DNA of 64,000 nucleotides from Bacillota bacterium. GTDB lineage: Bacteria > Bacillota > Clostridia > Lachnospirales > Lachnospiraceae. Position 1 is the stretch's first letter; each line of letters begins with the position of its first letter. Shown here piece after piece: positions 34,289-42,892 of this stretch. The stretch is taken from positions 248,001 to 312,000 of the forward strand of contig JAEVYY010000026.1 in assembly GCA_023392535.1 (NCBI GenBank), in the 5' to 3' direction. The translations under genes and the position numbers were made by a program. Below the pieces are notes generated by a model. The model searched no databases. It saw nothing but the letters and a program-made list of their open reading frames with translations, and was not told the DNA's origin.

Positions 34289-36894
34289 TGATAGGGAAGT
34301 TTAAGGTAAAAATGAAGAGACCATTGATCAAAGCAAGTATTTGTGTACTAGTATTTATTGTTTCAGTATTAATCATAAGTGCAATTACAAATAAAGGGAA
34401 TACGGATATGACTGTCGAAATGAAAGCAGCAACCTATCCGCTTATTTATATGGAGTTAAATGGGGAGAGAATTAACTGTCTGCATGGTTACGCTTCCAAG
34501 ATGCAGGATAGTTATATGCGAGATAATATAACTCCGATTAGTGAAGATAGAGTAGTAACTTTTTCTATTGATAAGTTCAAGCGTAAAATCAGGTCATTAT
34601 CGTTTGAAGTAAGAAGTGTGGATGGTTCCCGCCTTATTGAATCCACAAGCATATCAGCTGACTCAGATGATCATGATACCATAAGGGCTTCTGTTACGTT
34701 AAAGGATTTGATTGAACAAAATCAAGAATATTGTTTTATTTTATTATTGGATATGGATGATGGAGAAGTGTTACGTTATTATACGCGGGTCATTCAACCA
34801 GTTGATTATCATGTAGAAGAAAAAATAGCTTTTGTTAAAGAATTTCATACTAAGACTTTTACGAAAGATGAGAGCATATCAAGATATCTGGAATCTAATG
34901 CGGAAGGAGATAATACTTCCTATCATCTTGTGACAATTCACTCAAATTTTAAACAGATTACTTGGGGTGATATGAATCTGAAAAAAAAGGGTGAACCAAT
35001 TCTTACAATTAAAGAATTGGGGACGCAGACTGCTTCCATACGATTGGACTACCTTGTTTCAGATGAAAATCATACTTACCGTATTAGCGAATTCTATCGG
35101 GTCCGCTATGGTCGTGATAGAATGTATCTTCTTGATTTTGAAAGAGATATGAATCAATTTTTTGGTTCGGAAGAGGATGTGTTCATAAATAACAAGATTG
35201 TACTTGGTATATCAGATCAGAATATAGATATGCAGGAAAGTGATGATGGGAATATTCTTGCTTTCAATCATGAAAATAGTCTCTATAGTTACAATGCGAC
35301 AGACAATAGATATATTTGTTTATTTTCATTTTATGATGAAAATTATGATTTAAGAGATGTATATAACCAACATGATATGAAAATACTATCCGTTGAAGAA
35401 AGTGGAAACATCCGTTTTATGGTATATGGGTATATGAATAGAGGGCGTCATGAAGGGCAAGTCGGTATTCAAGTTTATTATTATAACAGTGTTCTTAATA
35501 CGATTGAGGAAGATGCGTTCATTCAGTATGATAAATCATATGAATTATTAAGCGAAGAAATCGGGCAATTATCATATGTAAGTAAAAATAATATGTTCTA
35601 TTTTATTTTAGACGCAACCATTTACAGTGTGGACTTAACAAATAAAATGAGTTCAGTTGTTGCTGAAAATCTCGCTGAGGATACCTTTAAGGTATCAAAG
35701 AATAATCAGATGATTGTATGGCAAACGGACCAGGATAAATATAATAACGATAAATTAATACTGATGAATTTGAATACAAAGAAAAAGACTACCATAAAGG
35801 TATCGGAAGACAAGAGAATCACACCATTGGGATTTATGAATTCTGACCTGATTTATGGAATCGCGAACAAAGAAGATATTGTAAAAGAAAAGTCGGGAGT
35901 CATCATATTCCCGATGAATGAAGTGATCATCCAAAACGAAAGTGAGGAGATTCTAAAAGATTACAAGAAGGATAATGTCTATGTCGTTGAGGGAGAAATA
36001 GAATATAACCAATTGAATATGACTCGCGTTAAAAAAGTAGAGAAGAATGAAAACGAAAAGCAAGAAAAAAGTGATGTTACTGTGAGTGAAAATGATGTAG
36101 ATATGAATATAGGTGCTTTTCATTCAAGTCAATATGAAGAAATATCAGATGATCAAATTATGAATAATGTGATAGAAGAAGTAGGAAAAAATGCGGTCGT
36201 AACAGTCATGACGGAGAAATATGAGAAAATTGTACAGATAGCTCTGGAGAGAAACATTAATAATAGCACCATAAAATTTCGCACACCAAAAGAAGTGCTC
36301 TTTGAGGGAGGAAGAGAAGTCTTCTTGACAAAGACAAAAGAAAAAGCAGAACGCTATTACGTATATGGAAAGAACGGCATAGAATCTATCTGTACGAAGC
36401 CCGCTACTGCAATCAATCTAGCATCTGATCTATCAGGCGTGGTACTAAATGATAAAGGGGAGTATGTATGGAAAAAAGGAAACCTTTTGATTAAAAATCA
36501 GATCATGAAGATACAGCCTGCTAAAGTAGAAAATCAGAATAGTATAGCGGTGTGTCTAGACACTATGCTTGCTTATGAGAATGTGATGCGAAACAGTAAT
36601 AATTTACTAATGAATGGAGAGACCGTATATTCGATACTAAATGATAACCTAGAAGATGCCCAAATATTAATCTTATCAGGGTGCAGCTTAGAATCTATTT
36701 TATACTATGTCAATAGGGATATTCCAGTCATGGCGATGTTGGATGACGGAAGTGCAGTGCTGATTGTAGGCTTTAATGAATTAAATACAGTTATTATGGA
36801 TCCACAAACAGGTACTATCTATAAAAAAGGAATGAATGATTCGAAAGAATGGTTTGAAAAGAATGGAAATTCTTTTATCACTTATATCAAATAG
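34288..36894 (+). CDS. Large membrane-anchored extracytoplasmic protein with a C39-like C-terminal region
   Basis: Protein of 868 residues with an N-terminal signal anchor (about residues 12-32) after a short basic segment. The bulk, about 60-600, is beta-rich with repeated Asp/Asn/Tyr motifs (such as NRYICLFSFYDENYD) that resemble propeller or Ig-like blades; no catalytic motif was recognised. The final 110 residues resemble a papain-like C39 fold: SIAVCLDTMLAYENV, then DIPVMAMLDDGSAVLIVGFNELNTVIMDPQTG. In active C39-type enzymes the second motif is GHAV with a catalytic His; here it is GSAV, suggesting an inactive, ligand-binding version. It overlaps the methyltransferase gene by one base. 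An alternative start at 34312 would also give a signal anchor. Confidence 0.7.
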   Translation: MIGKFKVKMKRPLIKASICVLVFIVSVLIISAITNKGNTDMTVEMKAATYPLIYMELNGERINCLHGYASKMQDSYMRDNITPISEDRVVTFSIDKFKRKIRSLSFEVRSVDGSRLIESTSISADSDDHDTIRASVTLKDLIEQNQEYCFILLLDMDDGEVLRYYTRVIQPVDYHVEEKIAFVKEFHTKTFTKDESISRYLESNAEGDNTSYHLVTIHSNFKQITWGDMNLKKKGEPILTIKELGTQTASIRLDYLVSDENHTYRISEFYRVRYGRDRMYLLDFERDMNQFFGSEEDVFINNKIVLGISDQNIDMQESDDGNILAFNHENSLYSYNATDNRYICLFSFYDENYDLRDVYNQHDMKILSVEESGNIRFMVYGYMNRGRHEGQVGIQVYYYNSVLNTIEEDAFIQYDKSYELLSEEIGQLSYVSKNNMFYFILDATIYSVDLTNKMSSVVAENLAEDTFKVSKNNQMIVWQTDQDKYNNDKLILMNLNTKKKTTIKVSEDKRITPLGFMNSDLIYGIANKEDIVKEKSGVIIFPMNEVIIQNESEEILKDYKKDNVYVVEGEIEYNQLNMTRVKKVEKNENEKQEKSDVTVSENDVDMNIGAFHSSQYEEISDDQIMNNVIEEVGKNAVVTVMTEKYEKIVQIALERNINNSTIKFRTPKEVLFEGGREVFLTKTKEKAERYYVYGKNGIESICTKPATAINLASDLSGVVLNDKGEYVWKKGNLLIKNQIMKIQPAKVENQNSIAVCLDTMLAYENVMRNSNNLLMNGETVYSILNDNLEDAQILILSGCSLESILYYVNRDIPVMAMLDDGSAVLIVGFNELNTVIMDPQTGTIYKKGMNDSKEWFEKNGNSFITYIK

Positions 36895-36935
36895 TAAAAG
36901 CCTTAAATAGTACAATTAGGAAGAGGAAAAATAGT

Positions 36936-38054
36936 ATGGACGATAGAAATAAAGTATTAGCAAGAAATTTGGTATTGTATTCGATGGAAGTAAAACCTGG
37001 TGATAACGTATATGTACACTTTATTGGCGAGCAAACAGAGGAGTTGGCAAGAGCTATTATACAAGAAGTATATACGGCAGGTGGAATACCATTTCCGCAC
37101 TATACCTGTCAGAGAGTACTAAGGGAACTGCTTTTGCATTGTAATGTGGATCAAATCCGTTTGATGGCTGAAGTAGATGCTGCTGAAATGTCTCGAATGG
37201 ATTGTTATGTAGCAGTCAGAGGAAATGACAATGTGGCGGAATTGTCGGATGTTCCATCCGACAAGATGGCGATTTATGATAAATTCTATATGGATCCGAT
37301 ACACCATCAAATTCGGGTACCAAAAACAAGATGGGTAGTATTGCGCTATCCCAATTATGCAATGGCACAATTATCAAATATGAGCACAGATGCTTTTGAA
37401 GACTTCTATTATAAAGTCTGTAATCTTGATTATGAAAAGATGGGTAAGGCTATGAATAGTCTTGCTGCTTTGATGGATAGGACTGATAAAGTGCGGATGG
37501 TGGGACCTGGAACAGACCTGACTTTTTCAATAAAGGGGATTCCTTCTGTTACCTGTTGCGGAAAACGAAATATCCCAGATGGAGAGGTGTATACAGCTCC
37601 CATTCGTAACTCTGTTCAGGGTATGATATCCTATAATGCATCTTCGCTCTATCAAGGTACTACTTTTGAAAACGTTACATTTGTATTTAAAGAAGGAAAA
37701 ATTGTGGAAGCAACCGCGAATAATACTGAGAGATTAAATGAAATATTAGATTCTGATGAAGGCGCAAGATATATTGGAGAATTTGCTATTGGAGTGAATC
37801 CCCATGTGTTATCGCCTATGAAAGATATTCTGTTTGATGAAAAAATATGCGGATCGATTCACTTTACACCTGGAAATTGCTATGAGGAGGCATCCAATGG
37901 AAATACCTCTGTGATTCATTGGGACCTTGTATGGATACAGAGACCCGAGTATGGGGGAGGGGAAATATATTTTGACGATGTCTTAATTCGTAAAGATGGT
38001 ATATTTGTGATTCCGGAACTTTTAGACCTAAATCCCCAAAAATTAAAAGTGTAA
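36936..38054 (+). CDS. M29-family aminopeptidase
   Basis: Metal-dependent exo-aminopeptidase that removes N-terminal residues from peptides in the cytoplasm. The 372-residue protein is a little shorter than the typical 410 of the M29 family and shows its pattern: ARNLVLYSMEVKPGDNVYV near the start, the metal/active-site region NIPDGEVYTAPI, GEFAIGVNP, and the C-terminal IHWDLVWIQRPE and IYFDDVLIRKDG. Its RBS is GGAAGAGGAA. It ends before a hairpin. The substrate range is not predictable. Confidence 0.9.
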   Translation: MDDRNKVLARNLVLYSMEVKPGDNVYVHFIGEQTEELARAIIQEVYTAGGIPFPHYTCQRVLRELLLHCNVDQIRLMAEVDAAEMSRMDCYVAVRGNDNVAELSDVPSDKMAIYDKFYMDPIHHQIRVPKTRWVVLRYPNYAMAQLSNMSTDAFEDFYYKVCNLDYEKMGKAMNSLAALMDRTDKVRMVGPGTDLTFSIKGIPSVTCCGKRNIPDGEVYTAPIRNSVQGMISYNASSLYQGTTFENVTFVFKEGKIVEATANNTERLNEILDSDEGARYIGEFAIGVNPHVLSPMKDILFDEKICGSIHFTPGNCYEEASNGNTSVIHWDLVWIQRPEYGGGEIYFDDVLIRKDGIFVIPELLDLNPQKLKV

Positions 38055-38060
38055 GAACTA

Positions 38061-38093
38061 ATTCTAAGCAGCCAAAATACGGCTGCTTAGAAT
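38061..38093 (+). terminator. Hairpin after the M29 aminopeptidase
   Basis: ATTCTAAGCAGCC and GGCTGCTTAGAAT form a perfect 13-bp stem with an AAAATAC loop. There is no clean T tract, so termination may be partial or the element may protect the mRNA end. Confidence 0.55.
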
Positions 38094-38140
38094 TCTAAAG
38101 CTCACACAGGAAGAAGCCACGAGCGTCTTCTTTCACAATA

Positions 38141-38635
38141 TTAGTAGGTCTGCGGGGTAAAAATTTTATTTTTATATTTATGTAAACTAAATAATAATAT
38201 CATACCTAATAAGCCACATGAAATAAGCTCTCCAGCCGTAACGGTTATAAAGCTGAACCAAAGAGGCTCTATGCCGTAGGCATATTTTAGAACGAAAGGT
38301 ACTACCATTGCATTGGCTGCAATGGGAGGAACAGGTGCAAGCCACTTAAACTGACGTAACTGATAGGTAATATAAGCAGCTAATAGTGTAGCTAAACTAC
38401 CAAAAATAATATCCCAAATAACGCAACCGGTTAGTATGTTACTAAGCAGGCATCCGACAAATAGTCCAGGTATTGCTGCGGGGGTAAAATAAGGCAGGAT
38501 GGTAAGTGCCTCCGAGAAGCGGACTTGAATAGCATAATTCGCAAGTCCAAGAAGGTTGGCTAAAAAAGAAAGTACAACATAAAGAGCAGCAATCATAGCT
38601 GCTTGCGTTAGAAATAAAACATTTTTGTTTCTCAT
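38141..38635 (-). CDS. queT: QueT-family queuosine precursor transporter
   Basis: Integral membrane substrate-binding (S) component of an ECF-type importer for queuosine precursors (preQ0/preQ1 or queuine). The 164-residue protein has five to six membrane segments and the QueT features LFLTQAAMIAALYVVLSFLA, NYAIQVRFSEALTILPYFTPAAIPG and GCLLSNILTGCVIWD. The start is ATG 38635 with GGAG ten bases upstream; an open extension to 38695 is really the riboswitch. It would use a shared energy-coupling module encoded elsewhere. The preQ1 riboswitch upstream supports the substrate assignment. Confidence 0.95.
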   Translation of the reverse strand: MRNKNVLFLTQAAMIAALYVVLSFLANLLGLANYAIQVRFSEALTILPYFTPAAIPGLFVGCLLSNILTGCVIWDIIFGSLATLLAAYITYQLRQFKWLAPVPPIAANAMVVPFVLKYAYGIEPLWFSFITVTAGELISCGLLGMILLFSLHKYKNKIFTPQTY

Positions 38636-38643
38636 ATTAAATT

Positions 38644-38686
38644 CTCCTATAGTTTTTATTTGCGTGGGGAAGGTTACGAACCCACG
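38644..38686 (-). promoter_or_regulatory. preQ1-I riboswitch candidate controlling queT
   Basis: Read on the reverse strand the leader has the stem CGTGGG/CCCACG, a TTCGTAACCTTC loop region and the A-rich tail CAAATAAAAACTATAGGAG whose end contains the queT ribosome binding site. This matches the small class I preQ1 aptamer: a short hairpin plus an A-rich tail that folds back onto the loop. Ligand binding would hide the ribosome binding site and reduce queT translation. The call comes from pattern and from the downstream transporter. Confidence 0.75.
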
Positions 38687-38708
38687 TAGTGACATTGCTA
38701 TTAATCCT

Positions 38709-38738
38709 ATATTAACTGGATTTATAACTCATATACAA
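38709..38738 (-). promoter_or_regulatory. Promoter of queT
   Basis: On the reverse strand TTGTAT and TAATAT are 18 bp apart, and transcription would start about 15 to 20 nt before the riboswitch stem. Confidence 0.45.
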
Positions 38739-38782
38739 TAGCATAGAACGTTAAAAATAGCAAGGAATGTATATCTTAAAAT

Positions 38783-38818
38783 CGGGCCCCACCGTATCTA
38801 TATATTTATGGTGGGTCT
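38783..38818 (+). promoter_or_regulatory. Orphan stem-loop upstream of the sugar locus
   Basis: GGGCCCCACC and GGTGGGTC flank a 16-base AT-rich loop, giving a stem of six to eight pairs followed by TTGATTATTTTTT. No forward gene ends here, so it may be an operator, a leader element or a terminator that insulates the sugar locus from upstream transcription. Confidence 0.35.
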
Positions 38819-38845
38819 TGATTATTTTTTATTGTGTGTTAAAAT
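38818..38845 (+). promoter_or_regulatory. Candidate promoter of the AraB-like kinase gene
   Basis: TTGATT at 38818-38823 and TAAAAT at 38840-38845 have a 16-bp spacer. A second candidate with TATAAT at 38898-38903 (and TTAATT at 38875) would leave almost no leader. The dyad TTCAA-N10-TTGAA at 38849-38868 lies just after the first -10 and might be an operator. Confidence 0.4.
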
Positions 38846-38921
38846 AATTTCAATACATTGTTTTTGAATTATATTTAATTTAAAAAAGGGAGTTTCATAT
38901 AATAAAGTGAAAGGAGAGAAT

Positions 38922-40583
38922 ATGAAATATACAATTGGTCTTGATTATGGCACAAAATCAGGGAGAGCTGTAATTGTTGAAGTACCAAGCGGGAAGCAGA
39001 TATCTGCAGCGGTGAAAGAATATGCACATGGTGTAATAGATGATGAGCTGGAGAAGGGATTGAAACTTCCAGCTAATTGGGCATTGCAGAACCCGGAAGA
39101 TTATTTGGATGTTTTAAGGACAATTGTCCCACAGGTAATAAAAGATGCTAGTGTAGAAGCAAAAGACATCATCGGAATCGCCATTGATTTTACCTCATGT
39201 ACAATGCTTCCCATTGACAATCAAGGCAACCCTCTATGCTTTCAACAAAAGTATAGAAACAGACCACACGCATATGCAAAGTTATGGAAGCATCATGCCT
39301 CGCAATGGGCAGCTGATGAAATTACGAAAGTATTAGAGGAATGTGGAGAATTGTACAAACCACGTTATGGTGGAAAGATATCATCAGAATTGATGATTCC
39401 CAAAATATTACAAATATTGGAAGAAGATCCGGAAATATATAATGAGGCCTCTGAATTTTTAGAAGCTATGGATTGGTTGACTCTGAAGTTGACGGGAAAA
39501 CATAGAAGAAGCATTTCGGGGGCAGGTTATAAGGCAATGTATTCTCCGGAAGAGGGCTATCCATCGAAAGAAATATTAAGAAAAATAAATCCAAAATTTG
39601 TAACGTTAATAGAAGATAAGATGAGTAGAGATATTTGCGGTATTTGTGAAAAATTCGGTGAACTAAATGCAGAATGGGCATCTATACTTGGACTTATGCC
39701 TGGTACTGCAGTGGCAGCAGGTATTATTGATTCGCATGTGGGATTGGCAGGTTGTGGGGTCACCAAACCAGGAGAACTCATGTTGATAATTGGAACATCA
39801 AGTGTATTACTTACATTAAGTGAGAAACCATATTCTAAGAATGGGATTGTAGGGGCTTTTAGAGGTGGTATTATTCCAGAGTATTATGCTTTGGAATCTG
39901 GTCTTGCATCCGTAGGGGATCAGCTTGAATGGTATATTAAAAATTGCGTACCTTATAAATATATACGAGAAGCAGATGAGAAAGGACAAACGATTCACGA
40001 TTATTTGTCTGAAAAAGCAAGTAAAATAGGGGCAGGAAATACGGGTTTATTAGTCCTGGATTGGTGGAGCGGAAATAAGACACCTTATGTAAATGGGGAA
40101 TTATCGGGTGTCATAGTTGGACTCAATATGAGAACAAAGCCTGAAGAACTTTATCAAGCCATAATAGAATCAACCGCGTATGGGACGTATCTGATTATAG
40201 AAGCCATGGAAGAAGCAGGTGTCAAAATTGATACCATATCAGCTTGCGGCGGCATTACTAATAAAAATAATTTTTTTATGCAAATATATGCAGATGTTAC
40301 AAACAGAAGAATTAAAATACAAGATTCTAAACAAACAGCCGCTGTAGGTGCGGCGATGTATGCAGCGGTTGCTGCTGGAAGTGCGAATGGCGGATATGAC
40401 TCCATTAAAGAGGCAGCAATACATATGAGTGGAACAAAAAAGAAGCAATTCATTCCAAATAACTCAAATCATAAAAAATATATGAAAATTTATCAGGAAT
40501 ATAAAAATGTATCCGATTACTTTGGCAGATATAATTCTGATATATTCAAGATCATAAAAAAATCAAGTAAAGAAGAGGCGTAA
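38922..40583 (+). CDS. Ribulokinase-like FGGY carbohydrate kinase
   Basis: Predicted sugar kinase of 553 residues, the length of AraB-type ribulokinases. It begins MKYTIGLDYGTKSGRAVIVE, contains the ribulokinase-like KYRNRPHAYAKLWKHHA (sugar contact region), the catalytic base region GIIDSHVGLAGCG and the nucleotide-binding TISACGGITNKN. Family members phosphorylate L- or D-ribulose and related ketoses at C5. No araA or araD partner lies nearby, so L-arabinose use is not supported. ATG 38922 follows an AAAGGAG site; the frame is open 15 bases further. The RpiR regulator follows five bases after the stop. Confidence 0.88.
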   Translation: MKYTIGLDYGTKSGRAVIVEVPSGKQISAAVKEYAHGVIDDELEKGLKLPANWALQNPEDYLDVLRTIVPQVIKDASVEAKDIIGIAIDFTSCTMLPIDNQGNPLCFQQKYRNRPHAYAKLWKHHASQWAADEITKVLEECGELYKPRYGGKISSELMIPKILQILEEDPEIYNEASEFLEAMDWLTLKLTGKHRRSISGAGYKAMYSPEEGYPSKEILRKINPKFVTLIEDKMSRDICGICEKFGELNAEWASILGLMPGTAVAAGIIDSHVGLAGCGVTKPGELMLIIGTSSVLLTLSEKPYSKNGIVGAFRGGIIPEYYALESGLASVGDQLEWYIKNCVPYKYIREADEKGQTIHDYLSEKASKIGAGNTGLLVLDWWSGNKTPYVNGELSGVIVGLNMRTKPEELYQAIIESTAYGTYLIIEAMEEAGVKIDTISACGGITNKNNFFMQIYADVTNRRIKIQDSKQTAAVGAAMYAAVAAGSANGGYDSIKEAAIHMSGTKKKQFIPNNSNHKKYMKIYQEYKNVSDYFGRYNSDIFKIIKKSSKEEA

Positions 40584-40588
40584 TTAAT

Positions 40589-41479
40589 ATGGTAACTCCG
40601 GGAATTATTATTGAAATTAAAAATCGTTATAGTAGTATGAATCCTGCAATGCAGCAAATATCCGATTATTTAATCGCTCACTATGATGAAGCAGCTTATA
40701 TTGGAATTCATGAGCTTGCAAAACGCAGTGGTGTCAGTGCAGCGTCTGTCACGGGATATGTAAAAGAATTAGATTATAAAAATTACAAAGCTTTTCAATT
40801 AGCGATGGCTGTTTCGATTGGGCAAAAAAATGTCGAAATCCAGGAAGAAAAAGAGCCGTTTATCTATGGGGATATTACAGAAGAGGATAATGTAAATGAT
40901 CTTTGCCAAAAAGTATTCAGGACGAGTGTTCAGATGCTGACAGATACTTTATCTATTATTGATACACAGAGCATTGAAAAAATAGGAAAGCATATATTAA
41001 AAGCAAAGAGACTTATTTTTTTGGGTGTAGGACGTTCTTATCTAACTGCAGAAAGTGGTAAATCCAGATTTTACAGAATGGGCATTAATAGTTTTTGCTA
41101 TAGAGATTCCCATGAGCAGATCGTAGGAGCATCTATGTGTGAAAAAAACGATGTTGTAATCGCTGTAAGCAATTATGGACGTTCAAGGTCCGTTATTGAG
41201 GCCACTGAGATTGCAGGAAAACGCGGAGCCATTACGGTGGGAATTACAAGTGCAAAGAATTCACCACTATCTAAAATTGTTCAGTATCCCCTTTTTTCAG
41301 CATCTGGAAATGAAAATTCATTCGATAATTCAACGCCGTTTGAACCTTCATCAGAGAGCATCACGCAGATAGTCTTGTTAGATTGCCTATACATGTATAT
41401 TGCATTACAAAAAAAAGAATCTGTTCTGAAACGATATTATGCCACTACAAAAGAATTGGATGTGGAAAGATTTAATTAA
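40589..41479 (+). CDS. RpiR/MurR-family transcriptional regulator with SIS domain
   Basis: Sugar-phosphate-sensing regulator of 296 residues. The N-terminal RpiR helix-turn-helix covers about residues 1-80 (YIGIHELAKRSGVSAASVTGYVKEL), and a SIS domain from about 115 binds phosphosugars (IFLGVGRSYLTAESGKSRFYRMG, then VIAVSNYGRSRSVIEA). Members usually repress the catabolic genes beside them until a phosphorylated intermediate accumulates. It is encoded directly after the kinase and before the ABC importer, so it likely controls both. Its own site is weak. A strong hairpin follows. Confidence 0.9.
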   Translation: MVTPGIIIEIKNRYSSMNPAMQQISDYLIAHYDEAAYIGIHELAKRSGVSAASVTGYVKELDYKNYKAFQLAMAVSIGQKNVEIQEEKEPFIYGDITEEDNVNDLCQKVFRTSVQMLTDTLSIIDTQSIEKIGKHILKAKRLIFLGVGRSYLTAESGKSRFYRMGINSFCYRDSHEQIVGASMCEKNDVVIAVSNYGRSRSVIEATEIAGKRGAITVGITSAKNSPLSKIVQYPLFSASGNENSFDNSTPFEPSSESITQIVLLDCLYMYIALQKKESVLKRYYATTKELDVERFN

Positions 41480-41760
41480 TTTAATAAGCTAAGACAGTAA
41501 AAGTTATTAAAAGTATCATATGTATATTTTAATAACTTTTATTATTTAACACGTATTAAATAAAATACATTCAATATGTAGTATAATAAATAAAATTAAA
41601 TTAGATATTGAAAATGTAAAAAAACTATGTTACAATCACTATACCGGTTGAACAAAATGTACATTTTAAACTTAATTTATAGCGATTAACTATTCAAAAT
41701 AACTAATTATACTTAAAAAAATTATGCATAATTAACACAAGTACAATTGGAGGGATTAAT
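41480..41760 (+). promoter_or_regulatory. Regulatory gap before the sugar-binding protein gene, with operator-like palindromes
   Basis: This gap follows the regulator gene and begins with its terminator. It then contains the inverted repeat TACAT-TCAAT-ATGTA at 41566-41580, directly before a TATAAT at 41582-41587, and the perfect palindrome AAAATGTACATTTT at 41654-41667. A weaker TTGAAC at 41648-41653 could be the -35 of a promoter nearer the gene. The shared TACAT/ATGTA core suggests binding sites for the same regulator. Confidence 0.45.
41498..41544 (+). terminator. Terminator after the RpiR regulator
   Basis: TAAAAGTTATTAAAA and TTTTAATAACTTTTA pair in a 15-bp AT-rich stem (with a small bulge) and are followed by TTATTT. 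It separates the kinase-regulator pair from the transporter operon. Confidence 0.65.
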
Positions 41761-42804
41761 ATGAAAAAGAAGTTATTAGCATTAATGGTGTCAACAGTAG
41801 TTGCATTTAGTTTAATAGGATGTGGAAATTCAGCTAGTAAAGAGACTGCTGCACCAGAAACAGATAAAACAACAGAAGCAGCAGAGACAACAGAGGCTGC
41901 TTCGACAGAAACTACAACAGAATCTTCAGGAAAAAAATATGTTATTGGGTATTCGCCAGCAACATTAAACAATGCTTTCTGGCTGGCAGTTGAAGATGGT
42001 GTTAAAAAAGCGATTGAAGAAAGAGGCGTAGATGTTGAATTAGTAGAGGTGGATGCCAATGGAGATCAATCCATTATGAATGATAGAATCAGTGACCTTA
42101 TCAGCTCTGGAATCGATGCTTTACTGTTGGCTCCTGCGGACTCAACAGCATGCACTTCTGCATTAGAGCAGTTAAAATCAGCAAGTGTTCCGGTTATCAA
42201 CTTTGATACACCTGTAGATGCAAAGGATTTAGTAGAAACGATCATTGCCTCAGATAATTACAATGCAGGTTATGTTGTAGGAAAAGACGCAGCTGAAAAA
42301 ATACAGGATGGCGCTAAAATTTTAGTACTGCATTCTCCAAGAGCAAGCGCTTGTGTAGACCGTTATGATGGTTTTGTTGCAGCTTTAGATGAGAGCGGTA
42401 AGAAATATACAATTGTTAACACACTTGACGGAAAAGGTGATCAGGAAACATCTCTTACTATTACGGCTGATGCCATTGTGGCCGACCCTGATTTATCAGT
42501 TATCTTCGCAGTTAACGATCCATCTGCAATGGGTGCAGTTAACGCAATTGAACAATCCAGCGTAGCATTGGATAACAAAATCATGGTTTATGGAGTGGAT
42601 GGAAATCCAGATGCTAAAGTTATGGTAAAGAATGGAAAAATGGAAGGAACTGGTGCACAATCTCCGGAAACACTTGGCTATGATTCTATGATATCTGCTT
42701 TTGATTTTCTGGATGGAAAAACACTTGAGAAAAATGTTGTAGTAGATACGTTTATAATAACAGCAGAAAATGTAGATCAATATGGTACAGACGGCTGGCA
42801 ATAA
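41761..42804 (+). CDS. Sugar ABC transporter substrate-binding lipoprotein (RbsB/Peripla_BP_4 type)
   Basis: Extracellular sugar-binding protein of 347 residues. A lipoprotein signal peptide ends in the lipobox LIGC (Cys21), so it is anchored to the membrane outside the cell. A Thr/Glu/Ala-rich linker of about 35 residues follows. The rest is a two-lobed type 1 periplasmic-binding fold (YVIGYSPATLNNAFWLAVEDGV, then VEVDANGDQSIMNDRI and APADSTACTSALEQ). It belongs to the ribose/galactose class, but the binding-site residues are not enough to name the sugar. GGAGGG precedes the start. A hairpin after the stop likely lowers expression of the following genes relative to this one. Confidence 0.93.
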   Translation: MKKKLLALMVSTVVAFSLIGCGNSASKETAAPETDKTTEAAETTEAASTETTTESSGKKYVIGYSPATLNNAFWLAVEDGVKKAIEERGVDVELVEVDANGDQSIMNDRISDLISSGIDALLLAPADSTACTSALEQLKSASVPVINFDTPVDAKDLVETIIASDNYNAGYVVGKDAAEKIQDGAKILVLHSPRASACVDRYDGFVAALDESGKKYTIVNTLDGKGDQETSLTITADAIVADPDLSVIFAVNDPSAMGAVNAIEQSSVALDNKIMVYGVDGNPDAKVMVKNGKMEGTGAQSPETLGYDSMISAFDFLDGKTLEKNVVVDTFIITAENVDQYGTDGWQ

Positions 42805-42848
42805 GATCACTTCCTTAATACGTTAAGAACGAAAACTATATTAAATAG

Positions 42849-42875
42849 AAAGGCGGCATGATTGCCGCCTTTCAT
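42849..42875 (+). terminator. Intercistronic hairpin between the binding-protein gene and the ATPase gene
   Basis: AAAGGCGGC and GCCGCCTTT form a perfect 9-bp stem with an ATGATT loop, followed by CATTAAAA. Such partial terminators or RNase-protecting hairpins often let the binding protein be made in excess over the ATPase and permease. Confidence 0.6.
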
Positions 42876-42892
42876 TAAAAAGAGGTGTAGAA

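Noticed and set aside
38636..38695. A longer queT start 20 codons upstream
   Set aside because: This stretch is the riboswitch and its sequence does not resemble QueT proteins; the GGAG-preceded ATG at 38635 fits better.
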